Assembly (NCBI RefSeq): GCF_027497215.1
Contig: NZ_CP114904.1
Span: 5,103,001 to 5,167,000, forward strand
Direction of reading: 5' to 3'
From: Micromonospora sp. WMMD812
GTDB lineage: Bacteria; Actinomycetota; Actinomycetes; Mycobacteriales; Micromonosporaceae
DNA: 64,000 nt
Shown here: piece by piece, positions 7,860 to 16,608 of the stretch
Position numbering within the stretch: the stretch's first letter is position 1
Layout: every line of letters starts with the position of its first letter
Translations under genes and position numbers: made by a program
Notes under the pieces: generated by a model
Told to the model about the DNA's origin: nothing
The model's database searches: none
Seen by the model: only the letters and a program-made list of their open reading frames with translations

Positions 7860-10097
7860 TCAGGTGGGTTGGTGGGTGGCGGCGTAGGCGGCGAGGTGGG
7901 CGACCTGGGCCGGGTCGAGGGACGGGCGGACCCGTTGCCGGGCCGTCGCCACGTGCGCGGCGGTGACCGTGGTCGCGGTCAGCGACTCGCGCATCGCGGC
8001 CAGCGCCGCCTCGCGGACCAGCGCCGCGCAGTCCGCCGCCGAGAAGCCGGCGAGCTCCTCGCTGAGCCCGGCGAGGTCCACGTCCGGCGCCAGCGGGACG
8101 GTGCGCGAGGCGGCCCGCAAGATCTCCGCCCGGGCCGGCCCGTCCGGCGGCGGCACGTAGACCAGCCGCTCCAACCGCCCCGGCCGCAGCAGTGCCGGGT
8201 CGACCAGGTCGGGGCGGTTGGTCGCGCCGACCACCACCACGTTGCGGAGCGTCTCCACCCCGTCCAGCTCGGTCAGGAGGGCGGCGACCACCCGGTCGGT
8301 CGTACCGCCGTCGCCGGCCTGACCGCGGACGGGGGCGAGGGCGTCCACCTCGTCGAGGAAGATCAGGGTGGGCGCGGCCTCACGCGCGCGGCGGAACAGC
8401 TCACGTACCGCGCGTTCGCTCTCGCCGACCCACTTGGACAGCAACTCGGCGCCCTTCACGGAGAGCACGTTCGCCCGCCCCGAGCCGGCCAGGGCGGTGA
8501 CCAGGTACGTCTTGCCGCAGCCGGGCGGGCCGTAGAGCAGCACGCCGCGCGGCGGCCGTACGCCGAGCCGGGCGAAGGTGTCCGGGTAGGTCAGCGGCCA
8601 GAGCACCGACTCGGTCAGCGTCTGCTTCACCTCGGTCAGGTCGCCCACGTCGTCGAGGGTCACCGTGGCCAGTTCCAGGGTGGACGCGGCCATGGTGGTG
8701 GGCCGGACCACCTCCAGGGCGGCGGCGAAGTCGGCCATCGCCACCGTCGGCGTCGTGGCCGACTTTTGCCGCAGCGCGGCCCGTACGCCGGCCTCCCGCA
8801 CCAGCGCGGCCAGGTCGGCGGCCACGAACCCCGGCGTCCGGCCGGCGATCTCGTCGAGCCGGACGTCGTCGGCGAGCGGCACCTGTCGGGTGAGCACGGT
8901 CAGCTGCTCGCGGCGCAGCGCCGGGTCGGGGAGCGGGATGCTGATCCGCAGCGAGAGCAGGTCCGGCGCGCGCAACGCGGGATCGACGGCCTCCGGCCTC
9001 CCGGTGGTGCAGACCACCGCCGCCCCGGCCCGTACCGTCTCGGCCAGCACCTGACGGAACACCGTGGCCACCGGGCCCGGCTCATCCGCCGGGGCGAGCG
9101 CCTCCACGTCGGTGACCAGCAGCACGGCGGGGCCTTCGCCGGCCCGCACCTCCGCGGCGGCGGCGCGTAACCGGTCCGCGGCGGCCTGGTTCGCCAGCGC
9201 CGCCACCTCCGGCGCCCAGAGCGCGCAGACCCGGGCACCGACCCGGGCGGCGACCGCGCGGACCAGGGCCGACTTACCGGAGCCGGCCGGCCCGCCGAGC
9301 AGTACGCCCAGCGACACCGTCGTCCCGAGCCGACCCAGCACCTCGCGGTGGTGGAAGCCGAGGTCCAGCAGCTCGGTCAGCTCCTCGGCCTGGGCGCGCA
9401 GCCCGGGCAGCTCGTCGATCGCGGGCGCGTCCTCGGGCCGGGTGGCAGCGACGGTGGACGGCCCGGGTGCCGGGCCGGGAGTCGGGCCGGTGGCGGGGCG
9501 AACCGCGGCCGAGCCGTGGGTGACCGGCCCGTGCTCCCAGCCGACCAGGGTGTCCATGGTGACCAGCGCGGCGGCCTCCGGCTCCGCGTCGACCACGGTG
9601 AGCAGCGTGCTGGTCCAGGCATAGCCGACGGTGTTGGCCAGGCTGCGCCGGGCCGCCTCGACCAGGCTGCGCACCGAGGCGTCGGGCAGCACGTCCTGGG
9701 GGAGCAGGGACACGTCGTCTCCGGCGGTGACCACTTTGCCGAGCAGGGCCAGCCGCAGCATCTCCGGGCTGACCGCCGCGACGATCTCCACCGGGCCGGC
9801 CAGGGTCACCCGTGTCGCCGCGGTCACCGGCACCGGCGTCACCGTCACCTGACCGCCGCCGCGTACGCCGAGGTTGCCGAGCACCAGGTCGTCGGCGTAC
9901 AGCAGGGCGGGGCTCGCACCCGGCTCGGCCGCCGCGACGATCCCGGCGGTCACCCGCCCGCCGCTCAGCCGGACCGGGTCGCCGGGGCGCAGCCCCAGCG
10001 CGGTCAGCACCTCCGGGTGCAGCCGGACGACGCCGCGCCGGGCGTCCAGCGCCGCCGGCCGCAGGCTCGCGGTCAGGGTGAGGTCGGGTCGCGCCAC
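7860..10097 (-). CDS. CDC48/p97-like double AAA ATPase
   Basis: 745 residues from GTG 10097. Residues 1-100 resemble the CDC48 N-domain double-psi barrel (LRPGDPVRLSGGRVTAGIV). The first AAA domain has Walker A GPAGSGKS (269-276). Its Walker B reads LLVTDVEAL (326-334), so the usual Asp-Glu pair is Thr-Asp and hydrolysis there is doubtful. The second AAA domain is complete: GPPGCGKT (523-530), pore-loop region KWVGESERAV (555-564), LIFLDEVDALAP (578-589), sensor GATNRPD (624-630) and RPGRLERL. It is probably a hexameric protein-remodelling ATPase. It sits convergent to the gas-vesicle operon, which has no gvpN, so a role in vesicle assembly is a reasonable guess. Confidence 0.85.
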   Translation of the reverse strand: MARPDLTLTASLRPAALDARRGVVRLHPEVLTALGLRPGDPVRLSGGRVTAGIVAAAEPGASPALLYADDLVLGNLGVRGGGQVTVTPVPVTAATRVTLAGPVEIVAAVSPEMLRLALLGKVVTAGDDVSLLPQDVLPDASVRSLVEAARRSLANTVGYAWTSTLLTVVDAEPEAAALVTMDTLVGWEHGPVTHGSAAVRPATGPTPGPAPGPSTVAATRPEDAPAIDELPGLRAQAEELTELLDLGFHHREVLGRLGTTVSLGVLLGGPAGSGKSALVRAVAARVGARVCALWAPEVAALANQAAADRLRAAAAEVRAGEGPAVLLVTDVEALAPADEPGPVATVFRQVLAETVRAGAAVVCTTGRPEAVDPALRAPDLLSLRISIPLPDPALRREQLTVLTRQVPLADDVRLDEIAGRTPGFVAADLAALVREAGVRAALRQKSATTPTVAMADFAAALEVVRPTTMAASTLELATVTLDDVGDLTEVKQTLTESVLWPLTYPDTFARLGVRPPRGVLLYGPPGCGKTYLVTALAGSGRANVLSVKGAELLSKWVGESERAVRELFRRAREAAPTLIFLDEVDALAPVRGQAGDGGTTDRVVAALLTELDGVETLRNVVVVGATNRPDLVDPALLRPGRLERLVYVPPPDGPARAEILRAASRTVPLAPDVDLAGLSEELAGFSAADCAALVREAALAAMRESLTATTVTAAHVATARQRVRPSLDPAQVAHLAAYAATHQPT

Positions 10098-10243
10098 CGC
10101 CCGACCCTAGCCCTCGGCCGCTCGGTCCGCCGGTCACCAGCGCGGTCCCGCCCGGCCGGTCACGATCGGCGGGCAGCGCGGTCCCGCCCGGCCGGGCGCC
10201 ACCGGCGGCCGGGTTGGCCGGCCTCGGCCGCGCGCCCGCCCGG

Positions 10244-10690
10244 TCAGCGCTGGGTGTCGGGCCCGTTGAGCAGCGACGGGTCACGGCGGATCAGGTCGGC
10301 CAGGCGGGCCGCCCGATCCGGGCCCGGCCGCCGCTGACCCGGTGTCCACGCCGGCACGGTCCGCGCGGACGTCGGCCAGGGCGGCGGCGGTGTGGCGGCG
10401 GGCTCCGCGGTGACCGTCACCTCCCCGCCGGCCCAGGCGATCCGCAGCGGGTACGTCGCCCCGTCCTGCTCCACCCGTACGCTCACCGCCAGCCCGGGCC
10501 GCCCGGCCACCACCCGGTGGACCGCCTCGACCACCGCCTGGACGGGGTCGTCCTCCGACAGACCCTCGGGTTCCACCCGGTGCGCGCCCGGCTCCCGACC
10601 GGCGGGCTCGCTCGATTCGATGGCCCGCCGCCGCAGCGCCTCCTCGCGCCGGGCCATCCGGGCCAGTGTCTCGTCCAACCCTTCTCTCAT
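10244..10690 (-). CDS. Small conserved-type protein downstream of conservon (unknown)
   Basis: 148 residues from ATG 10690, preceded by GGAAGGGG. The N-terminus is a charged helix (REGLDETLARMARREEALRRRAIES). The middle DPVQAVVEAVHRVVAGRPGLAVSVRVEQDGATYPLRIAWAGGEVTVT predicts an alpha-beta domain. The C-terminus (AARLADLIRRDPSLL) is helical. I recognise no domain. It is the last gene of the minus-strand conservon operon, about 45 nt after the GTPase gene, so it may act in the same signalling complex. Confidence 0.6.
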   Translation of the reverse strand: MREGLDETLARMARREEALRRRAIESSEPAGREPGAHRVEPEGLSEDDPVQAVVEAVHRVVAGRPGLAVSVRVEQDGATYPLRIAWAGGEVTVTAEPAATPPPPWPTSARTVPAWTPGQRRPGPDRAARLADLIRRDPSLLNGPDTQR

Positions 10691-10734
10691 CACGACCACC
10701 CCTTCCGAGGAAACGGGTCTGACCGTCCAGGAGT

Positions 10735-11499
10735 TCAGGCCCCCCTGTCCCGGGTGGCCCGCTCCAGCGCCCGGTCCAGGACGACCAGCAGGGCGTCCCG
10801 CACCGACAGCCGGTCCCGGGCGTCGAACTGCACCAGCGGCACGTGGTCGCCGATCGCCAGCGCCCACCGGATCGAGTCGAGGTCGAGCGCCAGCCGCCCG
10901 TCGAAGGCGTTGACCCCCACCACGAACGGCAGCCCGGCCTGCTCGAAGTAGTCGATCGCCGGGTAGCAGTCGTCCAGCCGGGAGCTGTCCACCACGACCA
11001 GCGCGCCGAGCGCGCCCCGCGCCAGGTCGTCCCACATGAAGCCGAAGCGGGACTGGCCGGGCGTACCGAAGAGGTAGAGCTTCAGGCTTCGGTCGATGGT
11101 CACGCACCCGAAGTCCATCGCCACCGTGGTGGTGGTCTTGGCCGAGCGTGCGCCGGGGTCGTCGACGCCGATCCCGGCGGTGGTCATCTCCGCCTCGGTG
11201 GTGAGCGGGGCGATCTCCGAGATGGCGCCGACCGTGGTGGTCTTGCCGACGCCGAAACCGCCCGCGATCAGGATCTTGACCGGTACGGGAGGCGCGGAGA
11301 CCCCGCCGCCGGCCGGGCGCGGCGCCGGCGCCGCGCCGGGTGCCACGGGCGTCCGGTACGACGGTCGCGCCGGCGGGTGAGTGAGGTGCCCGGGCGTCGG
11401 GGCGGCCCCAGTGGGGGCGCCGTACCGGATGGTGGCGCTGTTCGCGGCGAGCCCGCCGAGCGGGGCGACCGGCCAGTCAGGAGATCGCACGGAGTCCAT
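10735..11499 (-). CDS. cvnD: Conservon small GTPase (CvnD-type)
   Basis: 254 residues from ATG 11499; a TTG immediately before it could add one residue. The first 70 residues are a Pro/Ala-rich linker. The G-domain follows: P-loop GGFGVGKTT, switch-region Thr in TTTTVAMDFG, DxxG-equivalent FGTPGQSRF and the NKxD-equivalent VNAFDG. This matches the MglA/Arf-like GTPases that close conservon operons. Such GTPases act with roadblock proteins on the membrane. It overlaps the DUF742 gene by 23 nt. Confidence 0.9.
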   Translation of the reverse strand: MDSVRSPDWPVAPLGGLAANSATIRYGAPTGAAPTPGHLTHPPARPSYRTPVAPGAAPAPRPAGGGVSAPPVPVKILIAGGFGVGKTTTVGAISEIAPLTTEAEMTTAGIGVDDPGARSAKTTTTVAMDFGCVTIDRSLKLYLFGTPGQSRFGFMWDDLARGALGALVVVDSSRLDDCYPAIDYFEQAGLPFVVGVNAFDGRLALDLDSIRWALAIGDHVPLVQFDARDRLSVRDALLVVLDRALERATRDRGA

Positions 11500-11944
11500 C
11501 AATCACTCGCAGGATGAGATCGGGGTCGGCGGCGCCGTCGCCCTGGTCGAGGTGTACCTCGAGGTGCCCGGCGGCGCGCAGGTCGCCGACCAGGACGCGG
11601 GTCACGCCGTAGTGCAGCCGGGTCCGGGCCGAGATCTCCGCGACCGAGATCGGCTCGTCGCAGAGGGCGATGATCGCCTGAAGCTCGGGCGCCAGCAGCG
11701 CGACCGGCCCGGCGGCGTCGCTCCCCTCGGCGGCGGCGGTCACCTGGGTCTCCAGGCAGATCGCCGGGTCCACGGCGGACACCCGTCCGGCGGTCAGCAC
11801 GAACGGCCGGGGAACGGCCGGTCCGTCCGCACCGGGTCCGTCCGCCGGCCCGCCCGGCACCGGGGTGGACGGCGCCCGCAGGTAGGGGCGGATCCGGACC
11901 TCAGGCTCCGGATCCGGCCCGTCGCCGGCGGACTCCGGGGTCAT
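11477..11944 (-). CDS. cvnC: DUF742 protein (CvnC-type)
   Basis: 155 residues. After an acidic/Pro-rich N-terminus, VRIRPYLRAP leads into RPFVLTAGRVSAVDPAICLETQV. The C-terminal winged-helix-like part, LLAPELQAIIALCDEPISVAEISARTRLHYGVTRVLVGDLRAAGHLEVH, is the DUF742 signature. The role in conservons is unknown, though the winged-helix look suggests protein or DNA contacts. ATG 11944 overlaps the roadblock stop by 4 nt, so translation is coupled. Confidence 0.9.
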   Translation of the reverse strand: MTPESAGDGPDPEPEVRIRPYLRAPSTPVPGGPADGPGADGPAVPRPFVLTAGRVSAVDPAICLETQVTAAAEGSDAAGPVALLAPELQAIIALCDEPISVAEISARTRLHYGVTRVLVGDLRAAGHLEVHLDQGDGAADPDLILRVIDGLRAIS

Positions 11945-12417
11945 TGCTGGGCGGCGTTCTTCAGCTCGGCGATGAGGCGCGGGGTGAGGGCGCCCCCGGC
12001 GCGTCCGGCGAAGAGGGTCATCTCGTACGCGACCGTGCCCAGGTTGGCCGACCGGTCGGCGACCACCCCGAGCACCGAGCCGCTGCTGATCGCGCTGATC
12101 AGCAGGTAGCCCTCGGCCATGTCGACGATCACCCGGTTCAACCCGCCCAGCGCGTACCAGCTGGCGGCACCGCCGGCCAGGCTCGTCATGCCGGAGACCA
12201 CCGCAGCGAGTCGCTCCGCGTTGGACCGGTCCCGGATCGCCGACATGGCCATCAGCAGACCGTCCGAGGAGACCGCGATCGCCTCCAACACGCCGGCGGT
12301 GCTCGACGTGAACGAGTCCAGCAGCCAGTTGAAGGTGCGGGCCTCGGGACTGAGGTCCCCGGCGGGTGCCGGGCTGCCCGGGTGGTCGACATTGTCGTGC
12401 AGGAAGGAACTGGTCAC
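11941..12417 (-). CDS. cvnB: Roadblock/LC7 domain protein (CvnB-type)
   Basis: 158 residues from GTG 12417, overlapping the kinase stop by 4 nt. The roadblock core ARTFNWLLDSFTSSTAGVLEAIAVSSDGLLMAMS, then SVLGVVADRSANLGTVAYEMTLF, is clear. Roadblock proteins (MglB-like) act as GTPase-activating or scaffolding partners of small GTPases, here the adjacent CvnD-type protein. It is cytosolic with no signal or membrane segment. Confidence 0.9.
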   Translation of the reverse strand: MTSSFLHDNVDHPGSPAPAGDLSPEARTFNWLLDSFTSSTAGVLEAIAVSSDGLLMAMSAIRDRSNAERLAAVVSGMTSLAGGAASWYALGGLNRVIVDMAEGYLLISAISSGSVLGVVADRSANLGTVAYEMTLFAGRAGGALTPRLIAELKNAAQQ

Positions 12418-15041
12418 CGTGTTGATCCCCCTTCGTTGCGACGGTCTGGACTGACTTCGCGCAGAGCGCGGGCGACGCCCGCCTCGAACTCGGTGATGAG
12501 GTCGCGGACCTCGGCCGGGTCGCCCGGGTGCGGGCTGAGCGGCTGGTGGGCCGGTGCGGCGGTGAGGTTCGCCCCGGGCACCCGCCGGTTCAGCCGTGGC
12601 CGGTCCGGACGCGCCTCCGGGCCGGCCGGGGGCAGCGGCTGGCTCAGCTCGGCCCGGCGTACCCCGGACTCGACCGCCTCGACCAGGGCGCGGACCTCGG
12701 CCGGATCGGCGTCGGCGCCGGCCACCGGGCCGGCCGGTGGCCCGCTCGGTGGCAGGTTGGCCCCCGGTACCCGTTGCCGGACTCCCGCCCGGCCGAGGCC
12801 CGCCCCGCTGCCGACGGGCCGGCGGGGCAGCCCGGCCGGCGTGATCCCGGCGGCCGGCGTTGCCGGCCGGAGGTCCGGGTCGGTGGTCGCGTCGTCGAGC
12901 CGGGCGCCGCCCGGTGCGCTGATCTCCAGGTACGCGATGGCCCCGCCGGGCGTGGCCGCCGGCTCCGCGCCGGCGCCGAAGGCGTCCCAGGTCTCGCCGG
13001 CCTCCATGCTCCGGGTGGCCCGGCTGAGCAGCGCCGGATCGAACCGGGGCGGGTCGTTCGGGTCGGCAGGTGGCGCACCGCCGGGGAGCGGGGGCGGCCC
13101 GCCCGGGGCGGTGCCGACCACGGCCGGTGAGCGGCGGTCCCGGGCCGGTACGGCGGCCCGCGCCATCGCGGCGCCGGGGCGCTCGGTACGCCGGATCACC
13201 AGCGCCGCCTGCGGGATCTCCAGCCGGGCCGTGACCCCGCCGCCGCCGGTCGGAGCCAGGTTCACCCCCCAGCCGTGCCGGCGGGCCAGCCGGCCGACCA
13301 CGAACAGGCCGAGCACCTCCGTCGGGGCCAGGTCGAGCCGCTCCCGCCGGGTCAGCCGGGCGTTCTCCTCGGCCATCCGCTCCTGGGTCATCCCGATGCC
13401 GTGGTCGGTCACCGTGATCCGGGCACCGGTGTCGATCCGTTCGGCAGCCACGACCACCCGGGTGTGCGGAGGCGAGAAGACGGTGCCGTTCTCCATCAGC
13501 TCGGCGAGCGCCAGCACCAGGTCGCCCACCGTGGCCGGCGCCGCCGCGATCTCCGTGGGCACCCGGACGTCCACCCGGGTGTAGTCCTCGATCTCGCCCA
13601 GCGCCAGCCGGACCACGTCGGCCAGCGGCACCGGCGCCACGTACGCGTCCGCGCCGGGCGATCCGGAGAGCACCACGAGGCTGCCCGCGTTCCGCCGCAG
13701 TCGGCTGGAGATGTGGTCGAGCCGGTACAGGTCCTCGAGCCGACCCGGGTCGGTCTCCCGCTGCTCCAACCGGTCGATCAGCGTGATCTGCCGGCCCACG
13801 AGGTTCTGCGTACGCCGGCCCACGTGGCCGAACATCTGCGCCACGTTGCGCCGGCCGACGACCTGACGTTCGACCAGCCGCGCCGCCGTGGCCTGCACCC
13901 GTTCGAACGCTCGGGCCAGGTCGCCGATCTCGTCGCGGGCCCGGACGTCGACCGGGTCGAGCCGCACCGGGGGCGCGCTCTCCGACTCGTCGTCGGCGAC
14001 CCGGACCAGTTCGGCCTCGGCGACCCGGGCGACCCGGTCGGCGGAGCGGGTGAGTCGGGTCAGCGGCCGGGCCACCGTCCGGGCCACCGCCGCGCTGAGC
14101 AGCAGCACCACGGCCAGGATCAGCGCGGCTACGCCGGCGACCAGGTACGCGGCGGTCAGCGCCCGCCGCTGCTCACCCTTCACCTCGGCGAGAACGTCCG
14201 CGACGATCTTCTTCTCGATGAACTGGCCGAGGGTGACCATCGACCGGGCGGACGGGAAGACCATCTCGAGCGGCACGTTGCGTACCCCGCCGGCCGGGTT
14301 GACGGCGCCGGTGGTGAGGAAGTCCGCGCTGGTGCGGGCGGTCACCGCCGCGTCGTTCAGCTCGGCGAGCTTGCGCTGCTCGGGTGTGATCAGGCTGCGG
14401 AAGCGCTGGCTGTCCACCCGGAGCGCGGCCATGGCGGCGACGAAGCCGGCGTTGACGGCCGGGTCGTCGGTTACCTTCACCAGCACGATGAGGGTGGCGC
14501 AGATGCCCAGACCCTCGTCGGCGCGGAGCAGCGCGTCCAGGGCCAGCACCTGCCGGCCGGCCGCCGTGTCGGTGTCCACGTCGAACGCCAGCCGCAGGGA
14601 GTCGATCAACGCCCGGTTCACCGGGCCGTACGCGTCCATCACCTGCCCGGGGGTGGCGGCGCGGGCGAGCACCGCGGCGCGCAGGTCGGTGAGCGCCCGG
14701 ACGCCGTCCAACGCGTCGGCGACCTGTGGGTCCAGCGCGTCGCCCCGCTCGGCGCGCAGGTCGGCCACCCGGTCGTCCACGCTGGCCGCCCGGCGCATCA
14801 GGTCGGCCCGGGTCACCTCGCCGAGCAGCAGGCCGACCGAGAGGATCCGTTCCTGTTGCAGGTCCTGGACGAGGGTGCCGACCCGGCTGGCCAGCCGGAC
14901 CCGGTCGGCGATCTCGCCGGCCCGCTGCGCGACGGCCACCCGGTCCAGGACGACCGGCACGGCGAGGCCCACCATGCTGACCAGCGGGATGACGACGAGC
15001 AGCGCGAGCTTGCCGCGGATCCGGAGCCTACCGAGCAGCAT
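12414..15041 (-). CDS. cvnA: Membrane sensor histidine-kinase-like protein with NIT domain (CvnA-type)
   Basis: 875 residues from ATG 15041 behind a G-rich Shine-Dalgarno sequence. TM1 spans about residues 10-30 (LALLVVIPLVSMVGLAVPVV). A 270-residue extracytoplasmic nitrate/nitrite-sensing (NIT) type domain follows, with LVQDLQQERILSVGLLLG. TM2 is AAYLVAGVAALILAVVLLLS. Next come a HAMP-like segment (RPLTRLTRSADRVA), the phosphoacceptor-like region LYRLDHISSRLRRNAGSLVVLSG, and a GHKL ATPase with N-box ALAELMENGTVFSPP and G1 box VTDHGIGM. The last 220 residues are Pro/Ala-rich and contain two VPGAN(L)-type repeats. The phosphoacceptor His is present in LDH. No response regulator is nearby, as is normal for conservons. 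Confidence 0.9.
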   Translation of the reverse strand: MLLGRLRIRGKLALLVVIPLVSMVGLAVPVVLDRVAVAQRAGEIADRVRLASRVGTLVQDLQQERILSVGLLLGEVTRADLMRRAASVDDRVADLRAERGDALDPQVADALDGVRALTDLRAAVLARAATPGQVMDAYGPVNRALIDSLRLAFDVDTDTAAGRQVLALDALLRADEGLGICATLIVLVKVTDDPAVNAGFVAAMAALRVDSQRFRSLITPEQRKLAELNDAAVTARTSADFLTTGAVNPAGGVRNVPLEMVFPSARSMVTLGQFIEKKIVADVLAEVKGEQRRALTAAYLVAGVAALILAVVLLLSAAVARTVARPLTRLTRSADRVARVAEAELVRVADDESESAPPVRLDPVDVRARDEIGDLARAFERVQATAARLVERQVVGRRNVAQMFGHVGRRTQNLVGRQITLIDRLEQRETDPGRLEDLYRLDHISSRLRRNAGSLVVLSGSPGADAYVAPVPLADVVRLALGEIEDYTRVDVRVPTEIAAAPATVGDLVLALAELMENGTVFSPPHTRVVVAAERIDTGARITVTDHGIGMTQERMAEENARLTRRERLDLAPTEVLGLFVVGRLARRHGWGVNLAPTGGGGVTARLEIPQAALVIRRTERPGAAMARAAVPARDRRSPAVVGTAPGGPPPLPGGAPPADPNDPPRFDPALLSRATRSMEAGETWDAFGAGAEPAATPGGAIAYLEISAPGGARLDDATTDPDLRPATPAAGITPAGLPRRPVGSGAGLGRAGVRQRVPGANLPPSGPPAGPVAGADADPAEVRALVEAVESGVRRAELSQPLPPAGPEARPDRPRLNRRVPGANLTAAPAHQPLSPHPGDPAEVRDLITEFEAGVARALREVSPDRRNEGGSTR

Positions 15042-16215
15042 CGACGGGCCCCCACCGTGCGGTCTGTGGATCACCGGCCCGGCCTGCCGGCTGGAGTGGC
15101 CGGGGCTCGCCGGGCGGGATGCCGGCCGGCCCGGCCCCGGGCGGCCACGTCGGGCTGTCCGGCGGCGCGTCCGCCTCCCGGGCCCGTCGCGCCGCCGCGG
15201 CCACACGCCGGGCCCGCCGTGCGGCGGCGAGCAGCAGCCCGCCCAGCACGGCCAGCAGGAGTACGCCCAGCGCGGCCGCCCCGATCGCCAGCCACCGCTC
15301 CCGGTCCAGCCCGTCGATCCGGTCGGCGAGCAGCGCGTCGAGTTGGGCCAGGATGACCGGTTGGAGCTGCTCCGCGGCCGAGTGCGCGGTGAGCCGCGCC
15401 CCGGCGATCGGCGCGGGGTCGACCGGGCCGGTGCGACTCGGGGCGGAGGCGGCGGCGAGCACCTCGACGGCCCGCTGGTAGGTGTCCAGCGGGGTCAGCA
15501 CGGTGCCGCCCAGGTTGGTGCTCTCCGAGCTGTCGACCGCGGCGCGCAGGTCGTCGACGAGGTCACCGGCCGGGCTAAGCGCGCCGGTCCGCAGCGCGGC
15601 CAGCTCGGCGAGGGTGCGGGTCCGGTCGGCGTCCGGTCGCCGGGCGGCGAGCGTCGCGAGGTCGGCGAGCCGGCCCGCCGCGACCATCGCCTCCGGCAGT
15701 GCCTGCCCGGCGGCGTCCTGAAGGTAGGCCGTGTCCGGCTCCGGGTCGCGCACCAGCCCGGAGCTCTCCCGGACCTTGCGGTGCAGGTCCAGCAGCAGGT
15801 CGGTGACCTCGCCGTACGCCGTGAAGGCCGCCTCCGGGTCGGCGGGCGCCCGGTCGCGCAGCGCCTCCAGCTTGGCCCGCAGCCCGGCCCAGCGTTCCTG
15901 GCTGCGCAGCTCGGCGCCGATCCGGGCGTCCACCGTGGCGGCGTCCTCGACCACCCCGGCCAGCGCCGCCGCGGACGTCGGCCGCCCGGCGACGGCCGCG
16001 GACTGGGCGTCCACCAGAGCGTCGGTGACCGGGGCGAGTGCCCGCAGGTACTCGACGCCGAGTCGTTCGCGGGCGGCCAGACTCCGGTCGTCGTCGGTGA
16101 GTCGCCAGGTCTGCTGGAACAGCACACCCACCGGTGCCAGCAGCGCCGCCACGAGGAGCAGCGGCAGGGCGCGGCGGGCGGATCGGCGAACGGCCCGGGG
16201 CGCGGGGACGGTCAT
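15028..16215 (-). CDS. Bitopic membrane protein with extracytoplasmic helical domain, first gene of conservon operon
   Basis: 395 residues from ATG 16215, with GGAGGA upstream; the longer frame to 16473 has no good start. TM1 is ALPLLLVAALLAPVGVLFQQT (about 18-38). About 270 residues of Ala/Leu-rich helices face outside. TM2 is LAIGAAALGVLLLAVLGGLLLAA, near residue 320, followed by a basic and Pro-rich cytoplasmic tail. The layout mimics the sensor half of the following kinase without a kinase domain. Its stop overlaps the kinase start by 14 nt, so both are made together. It is plausibly an accessory sensor; no family recognised. Confidence 0.75.
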   Translation of the reverse strand: MTVPAPRAVRRSARRALPLLLVAALLAPVGVLFQQTWRLTDDDRSLAARERLGVEYLRALAPVTDALVDAQSAAVAGRPTSAAALAGVVEDAATVDARIGAELRSQERWAGLRAKLEALRDRAPADPEAAFTAYGEVTDLLLDLHRKVRESSGLVRDPEPDTAYLQDAAGQALPEAMVAAGRLADLATLAARRPDADRTRTLAELAALRTGALSPAGDLVDDLRAAVDSSESTNLGGTVLTPLDTYQRAVEVLAAASAPSRTGPVDPAPIAGARLTAHSAAEQLQPVILAQLDALLADRIDGLDRERWLAIGAAALGVLLLAVLGGLLLAAARRARRVAAAARRAREADAPPDSPTWPPGAGPAGIPPGEPRPLQPAGRAGDPQTARWGPVDAAR

Positions 16216-16608
16216 GGTCTGTCTCCTCCGCCGAGGGTGGGGACGGTGTAGTGCGCGAGTGGGTGGTGTCGATGCCGGGGTCGCCGGCCAGTCCCGTACA
16301 CCGGACCGGAAAAGTAACCGAGGGGCCCGCTCGCAAGGCTGCCGCCGATCGGTCAGCTTTGCGTCACTTCGAGCGATGTCACTGTTCGTCCTCCTTCTCG
16401 GCACGCTGGGTGCCGCGCGAGAGGCTGACATGCGGTGATCAAGGCCGATTTCCCCTGGAAGATCGGAATTCACGGAATCCGAACTCGTCTCGCTGAGCTG
16501 CGCTCGACTGTGGGCGCTCGCTCCGCTCCCGGAGCCGATCGGATCAACCGGACGAGCGTACGGCGGATCTCAGCCAATGCTCAGGGTCCGGCCCGTACCG
16601 TGTGCCGC
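16216..16608. other. 393-nt intergenic region between divergent operons
   Basis: It separates the minus-strand conservon operon from the plus-strand hydrolase-ABC gene, so promoters for both should lie here. Short open frames run through it but have no ribosome-binding site or protein-like composition. I see no confident -35/-10 pair, repeat or RNA. Confidence 0.5.

Noticed and set aside
7761..9170. Plus-strand frame starting inside the 21-bp hairpin
   Set aside because: Antisense shadow of the AAA ATPase gene.
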